In this document: one piece after another, positions 8,660 through 16,495 of the stretch
Numbering within the stretch: the stretch's first letter is position 1
Layout of the letters: every line of letters starts with the position of its first letter
Origin: Chloroflexota bacterium
GTDB taxonomy: Bacteria > Chloroflexota > Dehalococcoidia > JACPQF01
Direction: 5' to 3'
Length of the DNA stretch: 40,472 nucleotides
NCBI GenBank assembly: GCA_016190625.1
Contig: JACPQF010000139.1
Coordinates: forward strand, 1-40,472
Program-made: the position numbers and the translations under genes
Notes under the pieces: model-generated
What the model saw: the letters and a program-made list of their open reading frames with translations, nothing else
Databases searched by the model: none
What the model was told of the DNA's origin: nothing

Positions 8660-9232
8660 CTACCCGACCAGCGTTTCGGCGTACGCCTTCTCGAAGGCGA
8701 ACACGTTGGCTTCGACCACCTCGGGCTTCAGCTTGCCGGTGAATCGCTTTCGGATCTCTCGCGGTACGCTATCCCTATCCACCACTGGCGTCGCCTTGAG
8801 CAAGGCGCCCATCATCGGCGTGTTAGTTACGTTGCGATTGAGGATATCCAGAGCGATTCGAGTGGCATCGATGGTGAAGACGTGGCCTTGGCGAAAGCCG
8901 ATCTTTTCACGCAGCTCGGCAGGCGATAAGGCAGTATTCACTACGAGCACGCCGTCGTCTTTGATCCCCTCTGTGAAATCCACGATGCCGATCAAGGTAG
9001 GGTCCAGAACCAGGACCACGTCTGGCTCGGTGATCTGGCAGTGGACGGGTATAGGCTCGTCGCTAATGCGGGTGAAGGCGCGAATCGGTGCGCCCGAACG
9101 CTCCGGCCCGTAGTCGGGAAAAGCCTGAAAGTACTTGCCCTCGTCAAGCGCCGTGTGCGCTAGAAGCTCACCAGCCGTGACCACGCCCTGACCGGCGCGC
9201 CCGTGCCAGCGGATTTCGGTCAGTGTTGCCAT
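8660..9232 (-). CDS. porG: 2-oxoacid:ferredoxin oxidoreductase, gamma subunit
   Basis: First gene of the operon. The 190-residue product begins with the family hallmark RWHGRAGQGVVTAGELLA, then FPDYGPERSGAP, and later NTPMMGALLKAT; these are conserved in PorG/VorC subunits that complete the CoA-binding side of the complex. The ATG at 9232 follows GGAGG five bases upstream. The operon order is porG-porD-porA-porB, the usual arrangement in anaerobic bacteria and archaea. It shares a short divergent promoter region with the dedA gene. Confidence 0.93.
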   Translation of the reverse strand: MATLTEIRWHGRAGQGVVTAGELLAHTALDEGKYFQAFPDYGPERSGAPIRAFTRISDEPIPVHCQITEPDVVLVLDPTLIGIVDFTEGIKDDGVLVVNTALSPAELREKIGFRQGHVFTIDATRIALDILNRNVTNTPMMGALLKATPVVDRDSVPREIRKRFTGKLKPEVVEANVFAFEKAYAETLVG

Positions 9233-9266
9233 TCATTCCTCCGAATGCTCACGAATTTCGCTACAC

Positions 9267-9272
9267 ATTATA
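9267..9272 (-). promoter_or_regulatory. extended -10 promoter of porGDAB
   Basis: Minus strand TGC-TATAAT, hexamer 9272-9267. The best -35 at 17 bases, AGGCGA, is weak, so the extended -10 probably carries recognition. The transcript would start about 30 bases before the porG ATG. Confidence 0.55.
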
Positions 9273-9303
9273 GCACAAGTCGCTGCTTCTCGCCTGTTCA
9301 TGA

Positions 9304-9309
9304 TATAAT
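9304..9309 (+). promoter_or_regulatory. extended -10 promoter of the dedA gene
   Basis: Plus strand TGA-TATAAT at 9301-9309, with no good -35. It is divergent from the por promoter, and the two -10 hexamers are only 31 bases apart, so the two promoters cannot both be occupied freely. The leader to the ATG at 9386 is about 70 bases. Confidence 0.5.
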
Positions 9310-9385
9310 ACCTAATCTGCACCTGGCTGTCGGATACAGGGCAAGGGCGACAGACGATAGCTGATACAATAATCAGGAAGGCTGC

Positions 9386-10012
9386 ATGGAACCGCTAGAG
9401 ATCTTGGCAAACTATCTCGATCGCTGGGGCTACTGGGCCGAATTCTTTGTGGTAATGCTCCAAAACGCTGGAGTCCCAATGCCGGGCGAAACTGTTCTTT
9501 TGGCTGCCGGATGGGCTGCGGGTAGAGGTTTGTTGCAGCTCCAGTATGTGATCGTTTTCGGCTTCGTGGGCGCAGCGCTCGGCGACAATCTCGCTTACTG
9601 GGTAGGCGCGAAAGGTGGCAGGCCCCTGCTCTTGAGGTTTGGCAAGCGTTTCTCTATTACGGAGGCCAGGCTCGCCACGGTCGAAGTGGCGATGTTGCGC
9701 CACAGCAATTGGGTTGTGTTTTTAGGCAGCTTCACCTCCGTCTTTAGGGTGCTCGCCGGGCCGGTGGCCGGCATGATCCGTATGCCCTATCACCGCTACT
9801 TGTTGTTCGATTCGTTGGGGGTGGCAATCTGGGTCTCCGGCGTCTCGGTTCTGGGCTATCTCTTCGGAGATCAATGGGATACCCTGGTGGCTGTCTTGGG
9901 TCGGTTCAGTACAGTCACCGCGATCCTGGCCGTCATACTCGTCGCGGGATGGCTTCTCTTCCGTCTCTGGCGCAAACAACAGATGGCTGCCGAGGATAAG
10001 AGCTCCGTCTGA
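9386..10012 (+). CDS. DedA family membrane protein (VTT domain)
   Basis: A 208-residue integral membrane protein of the DedA/SNARE-associated family, members of which include undecaprenyl-phosphate and phospholipid flippases. Family marks are the early MPGETVLLAAGWAAG segment, the GAALGDNLAYWVGAKGG motif with its glycine-rich turn, and the basic F-TSVFRVLAGPVAGM region. Four to five hydrophobic segments can be seen, the last at about residues 175-195, followed by a basic tail. The start ATG has AGGAAGG five bases upstream. It converges on the ahbD-like gene with only six bases between the stops. Its substrate is not evident from the sequence. Confidence 0.9.
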   Translation: MEPLEILANYLDRWGYWAEFFVVMLQNAGVPMPGETVLLAAGWAAGRGLLQLQYVIVFGFVGAALGDNLAYWVGAKGGRPLLLRFGKRFSITEARLATVEVAMLRHSNWVVFLGSFTSVFRVLAGPVAGMIRMPYHRYLLFDSLGVAIWVSGVSVLGYLFGDQWDTLVAVLGRFSTVTAILAVILVAGWLLFRLWRKQQMAAEDKSSV

Positions 10013-10018
10013 CCCTGG

Positions 10019-11128
10019 CTACCGACGGGGCAGCTCTACCATTCTCGGCTCGTAGGTGCAGTAAGGTTCCTCGGCCAGGTAGTCTCCTGTAGCAGCATAG
10101 GCCCTGGCCCGACAGCCGCCGCACACGTTTCGATACTCGCATCTGCCGCACTTGCCGCCCAGCTTGGTCACATCCCGCAGGTCCTGAAGATAGGGCGACG
10201 AATAGTAGATGTCCTTGAACGGCCGTTCTCTTATGCTTCCCGCGGCGATGGGCAGGAAGCCGCAACCAAAGACCTCTCCCACGTGGGAGACGAAGACGAA
10301 GCCGTCTCCGGTCATACAGCCCCGCGAAGGGGACATCCCGTGAGGATGTCCCGAGGGTCTCGCTCCCGCCGCTGCCTGAGCTGGTTGATGCTGGGGCTGG
10401 CCGCTCGTTCCTTCGGCCTTTCGGCGCTGGATCTGTATGCGCCTGAGGTGAGGCCCGCAGGTCGCCTGGATCTGGATGGGCTCCTGCTTCTGCTTGTCGT
10501 ACAGCCAGTTCAGAGTCTCCTCATACTTCATGGGCTCGAGCTCGTCCTCAGCGATGTCTCTGGCCCGGCCCGTTGGCACAAGCAGGAAAACGTGCCAGGC
10601 CTCGGCGCCCACTTGGCGGACGACCTCGATCATGCGCGGCAGATCGTCTACGTTATGTCGGGTGACGCTAGTGTTCAGTTGGAAGGGCAGGCCCCCCCGT
10701 TTCATGGTAGCCAGGCCCTGAAGGGCCGCCTCGAAGGCGCCCTGCCGGCGGGCAAAGTAATCGTTCTTCTCGGCGTCGGGATAGTGGAGGCTGAAAGAAG
10801 CCCTCTGGATTCCCGCTGCCTTCAGCTTTTCCACCGTTTCCGGCGTAAGCAGACGGCCGTCGTCGGGTGAGACCGTCATGCGCAAGCCGAGTCCAGAGCC
10901 ATAGGTCGCCAGCTCGAAGATGTCCTCGCGGATCAGAGGCTCACCGCCGGTAAGGATGATTATTGGCTTGCAAAAGGACGCAATGTTGTCGAGGAGCGCC
11001 TTCCCTTCGGCGGTGGTCATCTGACGCGGGTCGGGTTCGGTTTGGGCTTCAGCCCGGCAATGGATGCAGGCCAGAGGGCAGGCGCGAGTGGTCTCCCAAG
11101 CGACTAGGCGTGGTACTGGCAGGTCCAT
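10019..11128 (-). CDS. radical SAM/SPASM protein, AhbD-like heme synthase
   Basis: Radical SAM enzyme with cluster motif Cys17/Cys21/Cys24 (ACPLACIHC) and the GGEPL motif near residue 60. The C-terminal twitch/SPASM region has cysteines in CMTGDG, GCGF, CGRCEYRNVCGGC and the final YCTYEP. This layout resembles AhbD and NirJ-type proteins; AhbD converts Fe-coproporphyrin III to heme b in the siroheme-dependent route. An AhbC-like gene two genes upstream supports that role. About 30 residues rich in Gln/Ala/Gly/Pro (around residues 240-270) interrupt the family sequence, and part of them is encoded by the palindrome at 10330-10352. Alternative: peptide-modifying radical SAM protein. Length is 369 residues; the start follows the cyclophilin stop by one base. 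Confidence 0.65.
   Translation of the reverse strand: MDLPVPRLVAWETTRACPLACIHCRAEAQTEPDPRQMTTAEGKALLDNIASFCKPIIILTGGEPLIREDIFELATYGSGLGLRMTVSPDDGRLLTPETVEKLKAAGIQRASFSLHYPDAEKNDYFARRQGAFEAALQGLATMKRGGLPFQLNTSVTRHNVDDLPRMIEVVRQVGAEAWHVFLLVPTGRARDIAEDELEPMKYEETLNWLYDKQKQEPIQIQATCGPHLRRIQIQRRKAEGTSGQPQHQPAQAAAGARPSGHPHGMSPSRGCMTGDGFVFVSHVGEVFGCGFLPIAAGSIRERPFKDIYYSSPYLQDLRDVTKLGGKCGRCEYRNVCGGCRARAYAATGDYLAEEPYCTYEPRMVELPRR
10330..10352. repeat. perfect palindrome inside the ahbD-like gene
   Basis: GGGACATCC (10330-10338), a five-base loop CGTGA, and GGATGTCCC (10344-10352) form a perfect 9-bp stem. It lies in frame within a low-complexity insert of the protein and encodes part of PSGHPHGMSPSR. 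It looks like a small palindromic element inserted in the gene without breaking the frame. Confidence 0.6.
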
Positions 11129-11129
11129 G

Positions 11130-11912
11130 CTATTGTTCCTCGATGGTTATCCGCTTGATCACGTCCCCGGTTAATGTTGGATTCGTATCCGGGTCACGCG
11201 CGGTGATCTTCTGGAGCACATCCATTCCTTCGGTCACCTGCCCGAACACGGAGTGGCGACCGTCCAGTTGCGGCTGTGCCGCGTAAGTAATGAAGAACTG
11301 GCTGCCGTTGCTATTCGGCCCCGAATTTGCCATCGACAAAGTTCCGACCAAGTGCTTGCGCTGGCTGAACTCGTCCTCAAACTGGTATCCCGGTCCGCCT
11401 CTTCCGTCGCCCTTGGGATCTCCACCCTGAGCCATGAAGCCTGGAATGACCCGGTGGAATGTCAGTCCATCGTAGAAGCGATTCCGCGCCAGAAACACAA
11501 AGTTGTTCACGGTCTTGGCAGCGTCTTTGGCGAAGAGCTCGACCTTGATGTTTCCTTTTTCCGTTTCGATGGTCGCGAAGTACGACTTGTTGGCGTCGAT
11601 GGCCATCGCCGGAGGGGCGCTATACTGCCTCTGAATGGTGGTCGGCTGCGTCTCAGCGCCGGAAGTCTGGCCGCGCGTCCGGAGCCAACTAACCAGAAGA
11701 AGAATGGCAATGACGGCCAAAATGGCGTATAGGGCGTAGCTGAACTCCCGCCTGGCGAAGAAAGGCACCTGACGGGCTGTCCTGACCGCCTTCTTTGGCG
11801 CCACTTTAGCGGGGCGAGGCACGGAAGCGCGAGCCGGTCTCGGCGTCGCTCCCTCGTGTCTTTCGTTGAATTCCCGTCTAGCCAGCCGTCTTGCTCGCTT
11901 CGACCTCGTCAT
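11130..11912 (-). CDS. membrane-anchored cyclophilin-type peptidyl-prolyl isomerase
   Basis: Catalyses cis-trans isomerisation of X-Pro bonds. I start it at the ATG at 11912, which overlaps the ahbC stop as ATGA, giving 260 residues. Residues 1-57 are basic and cytoplasmic (MTRSKRARRLARREF...), residues about 58-77 form one transmembrane helix (SYALYAILAVIAILLLVSWL), and residues about 105-258 are the cyclophilin domain outside the cell. The active-site region FHRVIPGFMAQGGDP, the GSQFFI strand and the LDGRHSVFGQV strand are all present. It sits between two heme-type radical SAM genes in one operon. Its link to them is not clear; it may help fold an exported heme protein. No signal-peptidase site is seen. 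Confidence 0.9.
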   Translation of the reverse strand: MTRSKRARRLARREFNERHEGATPRPARASVPRPAKVAPKKAVRTARQVPFFARREFSYALYAILAVIAILLLVSWLRTRGQTSGAETQPTTIQRQYSAPPAMAIDANKSYFATIETEKGNIKVELFAKDAAKTVNNFVFLARNRFYDGLTFHRVIPGFMAQGGDPKGDGRGGPGYQFEDEFSQRKHLVGTLSMANSGPNSNGSQFFITYAAQPQLDGRHSVFGQVTEGMDVLQKITARDPDTNPTLTGDVIKRITIEEQ

Positions 11913-13114
11913 GCGGTTGCCACCCCCTGTCCCTTTATCCCGATTTCCTCGTCGGTAAGATAGCAGGCCGGGTCCTCGGCCCAAACGTCGTCGTACACCG
12001 CCTCGGCCCTCACCCGGAAGTTGCCATTGCAGATCTCGAGATACCGGCAATTGGCGCAGCGTCCTTTCAGCAGCGGCTTGCGGTTCTTGAGGCCAGCCAT
12101 AAGAGGATCGGTAGTGTCGGTCCAGATATCGCCGAACTTCCGTTCCCGCACGTTGCCGAAGGAATGGTGCCACCAAAACTGGTCGGCGTGCACGTTGCCA
12201 AGGTTGTCGACGTCGCTAATAGCTATGCCGCTGCCGTTGCCGCCGTTCCAGCGGAGGAGCTGGAGAATATCGGCGGCCCGATCGGGTTGTTCCTCCTTGA
12301 CCCGCTGGTAGAGGTAGACGCCGTCGGCGTGGTTGTCGACGGTCAGGATCTCCACGCCCAGTTGGCGGCGATGCATGTCAAGAGAGCGCTCGAAGATGAG
12401 GTCGACGCCCTTGCGGGCATCTTCATGGGATAGCTCGGCTTCCCGGAGCTTGATCCCCCTGCCGGAGTAGACCAGATGATAGAAGCAGGCGCGCGGGATC
12501 CGTTCCTCCTCGATGAGGTCGAAAATGGCGCCCAAATCGGGGTAATTGTGCTTGTTAATGGTAAAGCGAAGTCCCACCTTGACCTGAGTTTCCGTGCAAT
12601 TCCGAATGCCTTGGAGAGCGGCTTCAAAAGCGCCGCGAAGGCCCCGGAACTTGTCGTTGGTTCTCTCGACCCCGTCGAGGCTGACGCCCACGTAGGAGAA
12701 GCCGGCCTCCTTTATCTTCTGCGCTGCCTGCGGGGTGATCATTGTGCCGTTGGTCGAGATGACGGTTCGCAGCCCTCGCTCGACGGCATACTTGCCGAGG
12801 ATGAACAGGTCGTCCCTAACCAGAGGCTCGCCCCCCGAGAAGAGGAGGACCGGTGCTCCGAACTCGGCCAGATCGTCGATCATGCGCCTGGCTTCGGCGG
12901 TCGTAAGCTCGCCGGAGTAGTCCTTGTCCTGGGCTTCGGCATAGCAATGGATGCAATGGAGGTTACAGCGGCGGGTCGAGTTCCAGACGACGATGGGCTT
13001 CTTATCTTCGGAAAAGCGGAGAATGTCGGCGGGCATGCGAGAGGAGTGCCGGCCGTAACGGATCGCGTCTGTCGGATTCAGGGCGCCGCACAGGAGTTGG
13101 GTAATTCCTATCAT
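11909..13114 (-). CDS. ahbC: radical SAM protein, AhbC/NirJ-like (heme pathway)
   Basis: The 401-residue product starts MIGITQLLCGALNPTDAIRYG, typical of AhbC/NirJ proteins that act on the propionate or acetate side chains of didecarboxysiroheme. AhbC makes Fe-coproporphyrin III. The radical SAM motif is Cys50/Cys54/Cys57 (RRCNLHCIHC), followed by FSGGEPLVRDD, and VGVSLDG further on. The C-terminal cluster region has GRCANCRYLEICNGNFRVRAEA and DPACYLTDEEIG. The frame stays open upstream into the tRNA gene, but the ATG at 13114 with GAGG close upstream matches the family start. It heads the operon ahbC, cyclophilin, ahbD-like. NirJ (heme d1) is the alternative; no nir genes are present to support it. 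Confidence 0.78.
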   Translation of the reverse strand: MIGITQLLCGALNPTDAIRYGRHSSRMPADILRFSEDKKPIVVWNSTRRCNLHCIHCYAEAQDKDYSGELTTAEARRMIDDLAEFGAPVLLFSGGEPLVRDDLFILGKYAVERGLRTVISTNGTMITPQAAQKIKEAGFSYVGVSLDGVERTNDKFRGLRGAFEAALQGIRNCTETQVKVGLRFTINKHNYPDLGAIFDLIEEERIPRACFYHLVYSGRGIKLREAELSHEDARKGVDLIFERSLDMHRRQLGVEILTVDNHADGVYLYQRVKEEQPDRAADILQLLRWNGGNGSGIAISDVDNLGNVHADQFWWHHSFGNVRERKFGDIWTDTTDPLMAGLKNRKPLLKGRCANCRYLEICNGNFRVRAEAVYDDVWAEDPACYLTDEEIGIKGQGVATA

Positions 13115-13214
13115 GACCTCGTGGCTCCTTTGGCTGGAATATACGACGCAGAAAAATGCAAAAAACAGACAGCCCCGCCACAAATGCGCTCGAGCTGTCT
13201 GTACGCCGAAACGC

Positions 13215-13289
<75 letters not shown>

Positions 13290-13310
13290 AGAGTCCACTT
13301 CGCAGTGGTA

Positions 13311-13339
13311 AGTTTACCATATTGGACGAAGTCTCGCAA
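13311..13339 (-). promoter_or_regulatory. tRNA-Arg promoter
   Basis: Minus strand: -35 TTGCGA (13339-13334), 17-base spacer, extended -10 TGG-TAAACT (hexamer 13316-13311). The predicted start lies about 15 bases before the tRNA. TGGTAA/TTACCA (13306-13319) is a small palindrome over the -10. Confidence 0.55.
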
Positions 13340-13349
13340 CTTCGCGATG

Positions 13350-13379
13350 CTGACTTTCCAAGCTTGAACAATGTATAAT
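13350..13379 (+). promoter_or_regulatory. promoter of the helicase operon
   Basis: Plus strand: CTGACT (13350-13355) as a fair -35, 18 bases, then a perfect TATAAT (13374-13379). Transcription would start near 13386, downstream of the first ATG (13378) of the helicase frame. It is divergent from the tRNA promoter. Confidence 0.5.
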
Positions 13380-15204
13380 GGGGGAGCGCACCACTGAATT
13401 GGTGGCAGAATCGGTGAAGTGGAGGAAAGTGGCGAGAACACCTACGGCAACTCAATCGAGGGACTACGAGCTGGCGCTCGCTGATTCTAATGCGAGAGTC
13501 GTAGAGCGTATTGCCAAAAGGGCTTTTGAGGATCCGAGCCTCTTTCTTCTCTGCCAGCGAGCAGCCAATCTGGCTCTCGTCAGGGGATTCGATAAGCTAA
13601 TGTCTCTGGCCGCCGTCTCTTTCACCCCGTTCCTGTATCAGCGGGAGACAGCCCAGACGGTACTGCGCCGCTTTCGCGGCCGGGCGCTTCTCTGCGACGA
13701 GGTGGGCCTCGGCAAGACGATCGAGGCCGGCATCGTGCTCGACGAATATCTGCTGCGTGGCCTAGTCCGCAAGGTCCTCATTCTGACGCCTCCCTCCTTG
13801 GTCTCCCAGTGGCGCGAGGAGATGGCGGAGAAATTCAACCTTCTCTTCGTGACCCATGAGGACCTGGAGTTCCGAGAGAAAGGCGTGTCGGCCTGGGGCG
13901 AGTTCGATGAAGTTATCGCCTCGCTCCACACGGCGCGCAAAGGCGAGAACGCCAAAGCGATCCTTGCTCAGCGCTACGACATGGTCGTCGTGGACGAGGC
14001 ACACCACCTTAAGAGCCGCTCGACGGTCAGTTGGCAATTCGTAAACTCCCTCGACAAGAAGTATATCCTGCTCCTAACGGCAACTCCCGTCCAAAACAGT
14101 TTGGAGGAGCTATTCAACTTAATTACCATCTTGAAGCCGGGACAACTGAAGACAATGCGTGGGTTCAAGAAGGAGTTCGTCACCCGTGGCGATGCCCGTT
14201 TACCTAAGAATAGGGGACGCCTTCAGGAGCTCCTGTTCGACGTCATGGTGCGCAACACACGCAGCCAGGTGGACCTGAAGCTGCCCAAGCGGCACGCGAC
14301 CACTGTAAAGCTAGCCCTATCACCGGCCGAGCGGCAATTGTACGACGCCATCACAGAGTTCGTGCGCACAGAGCATCCTAAGGTGGGGCATGGTGAGAGG
14401 GGTGTCAGCCGCCTCACGCTGGAAGTCTTGCAGATGGAAGTGGGAAGCTCTGGCTTTGCCGTCTTGCCTACTCTCGAGCGGATGTTAGCCAACCCGCATA
14501 ACAGCAAGGCGCAGCAAGAGGAGCTCCATCGCCTTGTCGGATTGGCTAAGGAAGTGCAGGCCAGCGCTAAGGCCTCCGCCTTGGTGAAGCTCATCAAAGC
14601 GACCCGCGACAAGGCTCTGGTGTTTACCAAATACCTGACCACCCTGAACTATCTCGCCCGCCTTCTCGAGCAGGCGGGATTTCCGATTGCCCTCTACTAT
14701 GGTGGCCTGACGGCGACGCAGAAAGACGCGGCCATAGACGATTTCGAGCGCAATAAGCCAGTGCTTTTGTGCACCGAGGCCGCTGGCGAGGGGCGAAACC
14801 TCCAGTTCTGCAACACGATGATCAACTACGACCTGCCGTGGAACCCCATGCGCATCGAACAGCGGATCGGGCGTATTCACCGCATCGGCCAAACGCGGGA
14901 GGTCCGCATCTACAATCTGTCGGCTGAGGGCACGGTCGAGGATTATATCCTCTGGCTCCTCGATAACAAGATCAACATGTTCGAGTTGGTGATCGGGGAA
15001 ATGGACATGATCCTGGGCAACCTGGCGGATGAGCGAGATTTCGAGGAGATCATAACCGACATCTGGGTCAGGTCGGGCTCACGGGAAGAGGTCCAGCAAC
15101 GTGTCGAGGCTCTGGGAGAGGATCTTGTGCAGGCGAAACAGGAGTACCTAAAGACCAAGGAGTACGACGAGTTGGTCTTTGGACAGGACTACGAGGCGGA
15201 ATAG
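13378..15204 (+). CDS. SNF2-family (RapA-like) helicase/ATPase
   Basis: The 608-residue product carries all main SF2/SNF2 motifs: the Q-like TPFLYQRETAQ, Walker A EVGLGKT (residues 108-114), TPPSLVSQW, DEAHH (206-210), LTATPVQN, VFTKYLTTLNYL, and motifs V/VI in ATLCTEAAGEGRNL-type sequence ending IGRIHRIGQT. It is an ATP-driven DNA translocase or remodeller of the bacterial RapA-like branch, without the long C-terminal half that such proteins often have; the next gene may supply it. The start is uncertain. The ATG at 13378 overlaps the TATAAT box, so GTG at 13402, 13414 or 13429 (GGAGG just upstream of the last) may be used instead. It is the first gene of a compact three-gene operon. Confidence 0.9.
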   Translation: MGERTTELVAESVKWRKVARTPTATQSRDYELALADSNARVVERIAKRAFEDPSLFLLCQRAANLALVRGFDKLMSLAAVSFTPFLYQRETAQTVLRRFRGRALLCDEVGLGKTIEAGIVLDEYLLRGLVRKVLILTPPSLVSQWREEMAEKFNLLFVTHEDLEFREKGVSAWGEFDEVIASLHTARKGENAKAILAQRYDMVVVDEAHHLKSRSTVSWQFVNSLDKKYILLLTATPVQNSLEELFNLITILKPGQLKTMRGFKKEFVTRGDARLPKNRGRLQELLFDVMVRNTRSQVDLKLPKRHATTVKLALSPAERQLYDAITEFVRTEHPKVGHGERGVSRLTLEVLQMEVGSSGFAVLPTLERMLANPHNSKAQQEELHRLVGLAKEVQASAKASALVKLIKATRDKALVFTKYLTTLNYLARLLEQAGFPIALYYGGLTATQKDAAIDDFERNKPVLLCTEAAGEGRNLQFCNTMINYDLPWNPMRIEQRIGRIHRIGQTREVRIYNLSAEGTVEDYILWLLDNKINMFELVIGEMDMILGNLADERDFEEIITDIWVRSGSREEVQQRVEALGEDLVQAKQEYLKTKEYDELVFGQDYEAE

Positions 15205-15213
15205 GACGGACTC

Positions 15214-16488
15214 GTGGAAATCAGGGCAAAGACAGCACAACAGCCGAAGCTAGACAAGGAAACGAAGGGCGATGACCTCCGCCCATTCACGCTCGACCTG
15301 CTTCGCGCCCTGGGCGCCCTGATCGAAGTGGACAAGAGCGGCGGCGTCGACGTCGTCCTGCCGCCATCCGATGGCCGCCCGAAGTTGGGGGGACAGAGCG
15401 ACGGGGACTTCTTGCGTCTGGCCTTCGACAGACCTACCGCCGACGCTCATCCCGATGCCCAATTCCTCGCCCTCGGCAGCCCTCAAGCCGACCAACTCAT
15501 TCAGGTAGCCGAGGGCATGGGCCTCGCCACTCGCTACTACGTCAACGAGCTAAAGTGGTCGAGTCGGGTGGCGGTCGATTTCGGCAAATGGAAGGCGAGG
15601 TTAGCCAACGGGAGATTCGTCCCCGAGGGGATCGACTTTCCCTTTGCCTGCCACTACGTACTTTTCGATTTTGTCGTCTCGTACATCTCGGACGAAAAAC
15701 GCGAAGAGATCAGAACGGTCATCGTGGACAGCTCGTCCCTCCAGCCGGGGAACAGGCTGCAGCAAGCGTGGGACAAGGTACGAATAAGCCCGCATAGGGA
15801 GTTCGTGGTTGCCGATTACGATGCGCTGCCGGATCTCGCAAGGCTCAAGACAGTCTACCGGCGGGCGGCGGTTCTGCTCGAGCGGCAGATCGCCGACACC
15901 ATCGTCGCCTACCGCCGGCGAACGAACAGGCATTTGGAGCTGGAGAACCTGCGCATCAACACCTTCTACGATGACACGATTGAGGAGCTAAAACGAAGGG
16001 CGGACCGGGCTGACACCGACGAGCGACGCTTGAGCATCGAGCAAAAGATAGAAGCCGGCGACCTCGAGCGGCGGAGCAAGATAGCCGATATCGTCGCCAA
16101 GCACAAGCTCCGCGTGGTCTTCACGCTCCTAAACGCCGCCGTAGTCACCCAGCCTAAGGTACGGTCCAAGGTCAGAGTGGATAACCGGTACGCTGCCACA
16201 GACCTGTACATGGTATTCGATCCCTTGACAGGTGAAATGGATCTGCCAGTGTGTCAGGTGTGCTCCGAAGCGACCGAAGTCATCCATCTCTGCGCCAACG
16301 GGCACGTAGTTTGTCCGGAGTGCATCGTCGCCTGCAGCGCCTGCAAACGAGAATACTGCCTAACCTGCAGGACGGGCACCTGTGCGGTCTGTGGCAAGCC
16401 GGTATGCTCGCACAGCCAAGTGCGCTGCCCCGTCTGCGGCAGGATTACCTGCCCGGAGGACAAGGGCAAATGCCATAACCTGGAGTGA
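15214..16488 (+). CDS. helicase-partner protein with coiled coil and 16-Cys zinc-binding tail
   Basis: I do not recognise a named family. The 424-residue protein starts at GTG 15214, nine bases after the helicase stop. Residues about 1-215 are mixed alpha/beta. Residues about 215-320 are charged, with long helices (LERQIADTIVAYRRRTN, then KIEAGDLERRSKIADIVAKHKL), which recall the region after the ATPase core in large SNF2 proteins. Residues 344-424 hold 16 cysteines and three histidines in CxxC pairs (CQVC, CPEC, CSAC, CAVC, CPVC), probably several zinc sites in a RING-like or zinc-ribbon array. I infer that it is the detached C-terminal half of the helicase, with a nucleic-acid or protein-binding zinc tail. 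Confidence 0.7.
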   Translation: MEIRAKTAQQPKLDKETKGDDLRPFTLDLLRALGALIEVDKSGGVDVVLPPSDGRPKLGGQSDGDFLRLAFDRPTADAHPDAQFLALGSPQADQLIQVAEGMGLATRYYVNELKWSSRVAVDFGKWKARLANGRFVPEGIDFPFACHYVLFDFVVSYISDEKREEIRTVIVDSSSLQPGNRLQQAWDKVRISPHREFVVADYDALPDLARLKTVYRRAAVLLERQIADTIVAYRRRTNRHLELENLRINTFYDDTIEELKRRADRADTDERRLSIEQKIEAGDLERRSKIADIVAKHKLRVVFTLLNAAVVTQPKVRSKVRVDNRYAATDLYMVFDPLTGEMDLPVCQVCSEATEVIHLCANGHVVCPECIVACSACKREYCLTCRTGTCAVCGKPVCSHSQVRCPVCGRITCPEDKGKCHNLE

Positions 16489-16495
16489 GGTGCCC

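Noticed and set aside
16382-16495. Upstream extension of the nuclease gene
   Set aside because: It would overlap the coding end of the previous gene; the ATG at 16496 has a proper ribosome-binding site.
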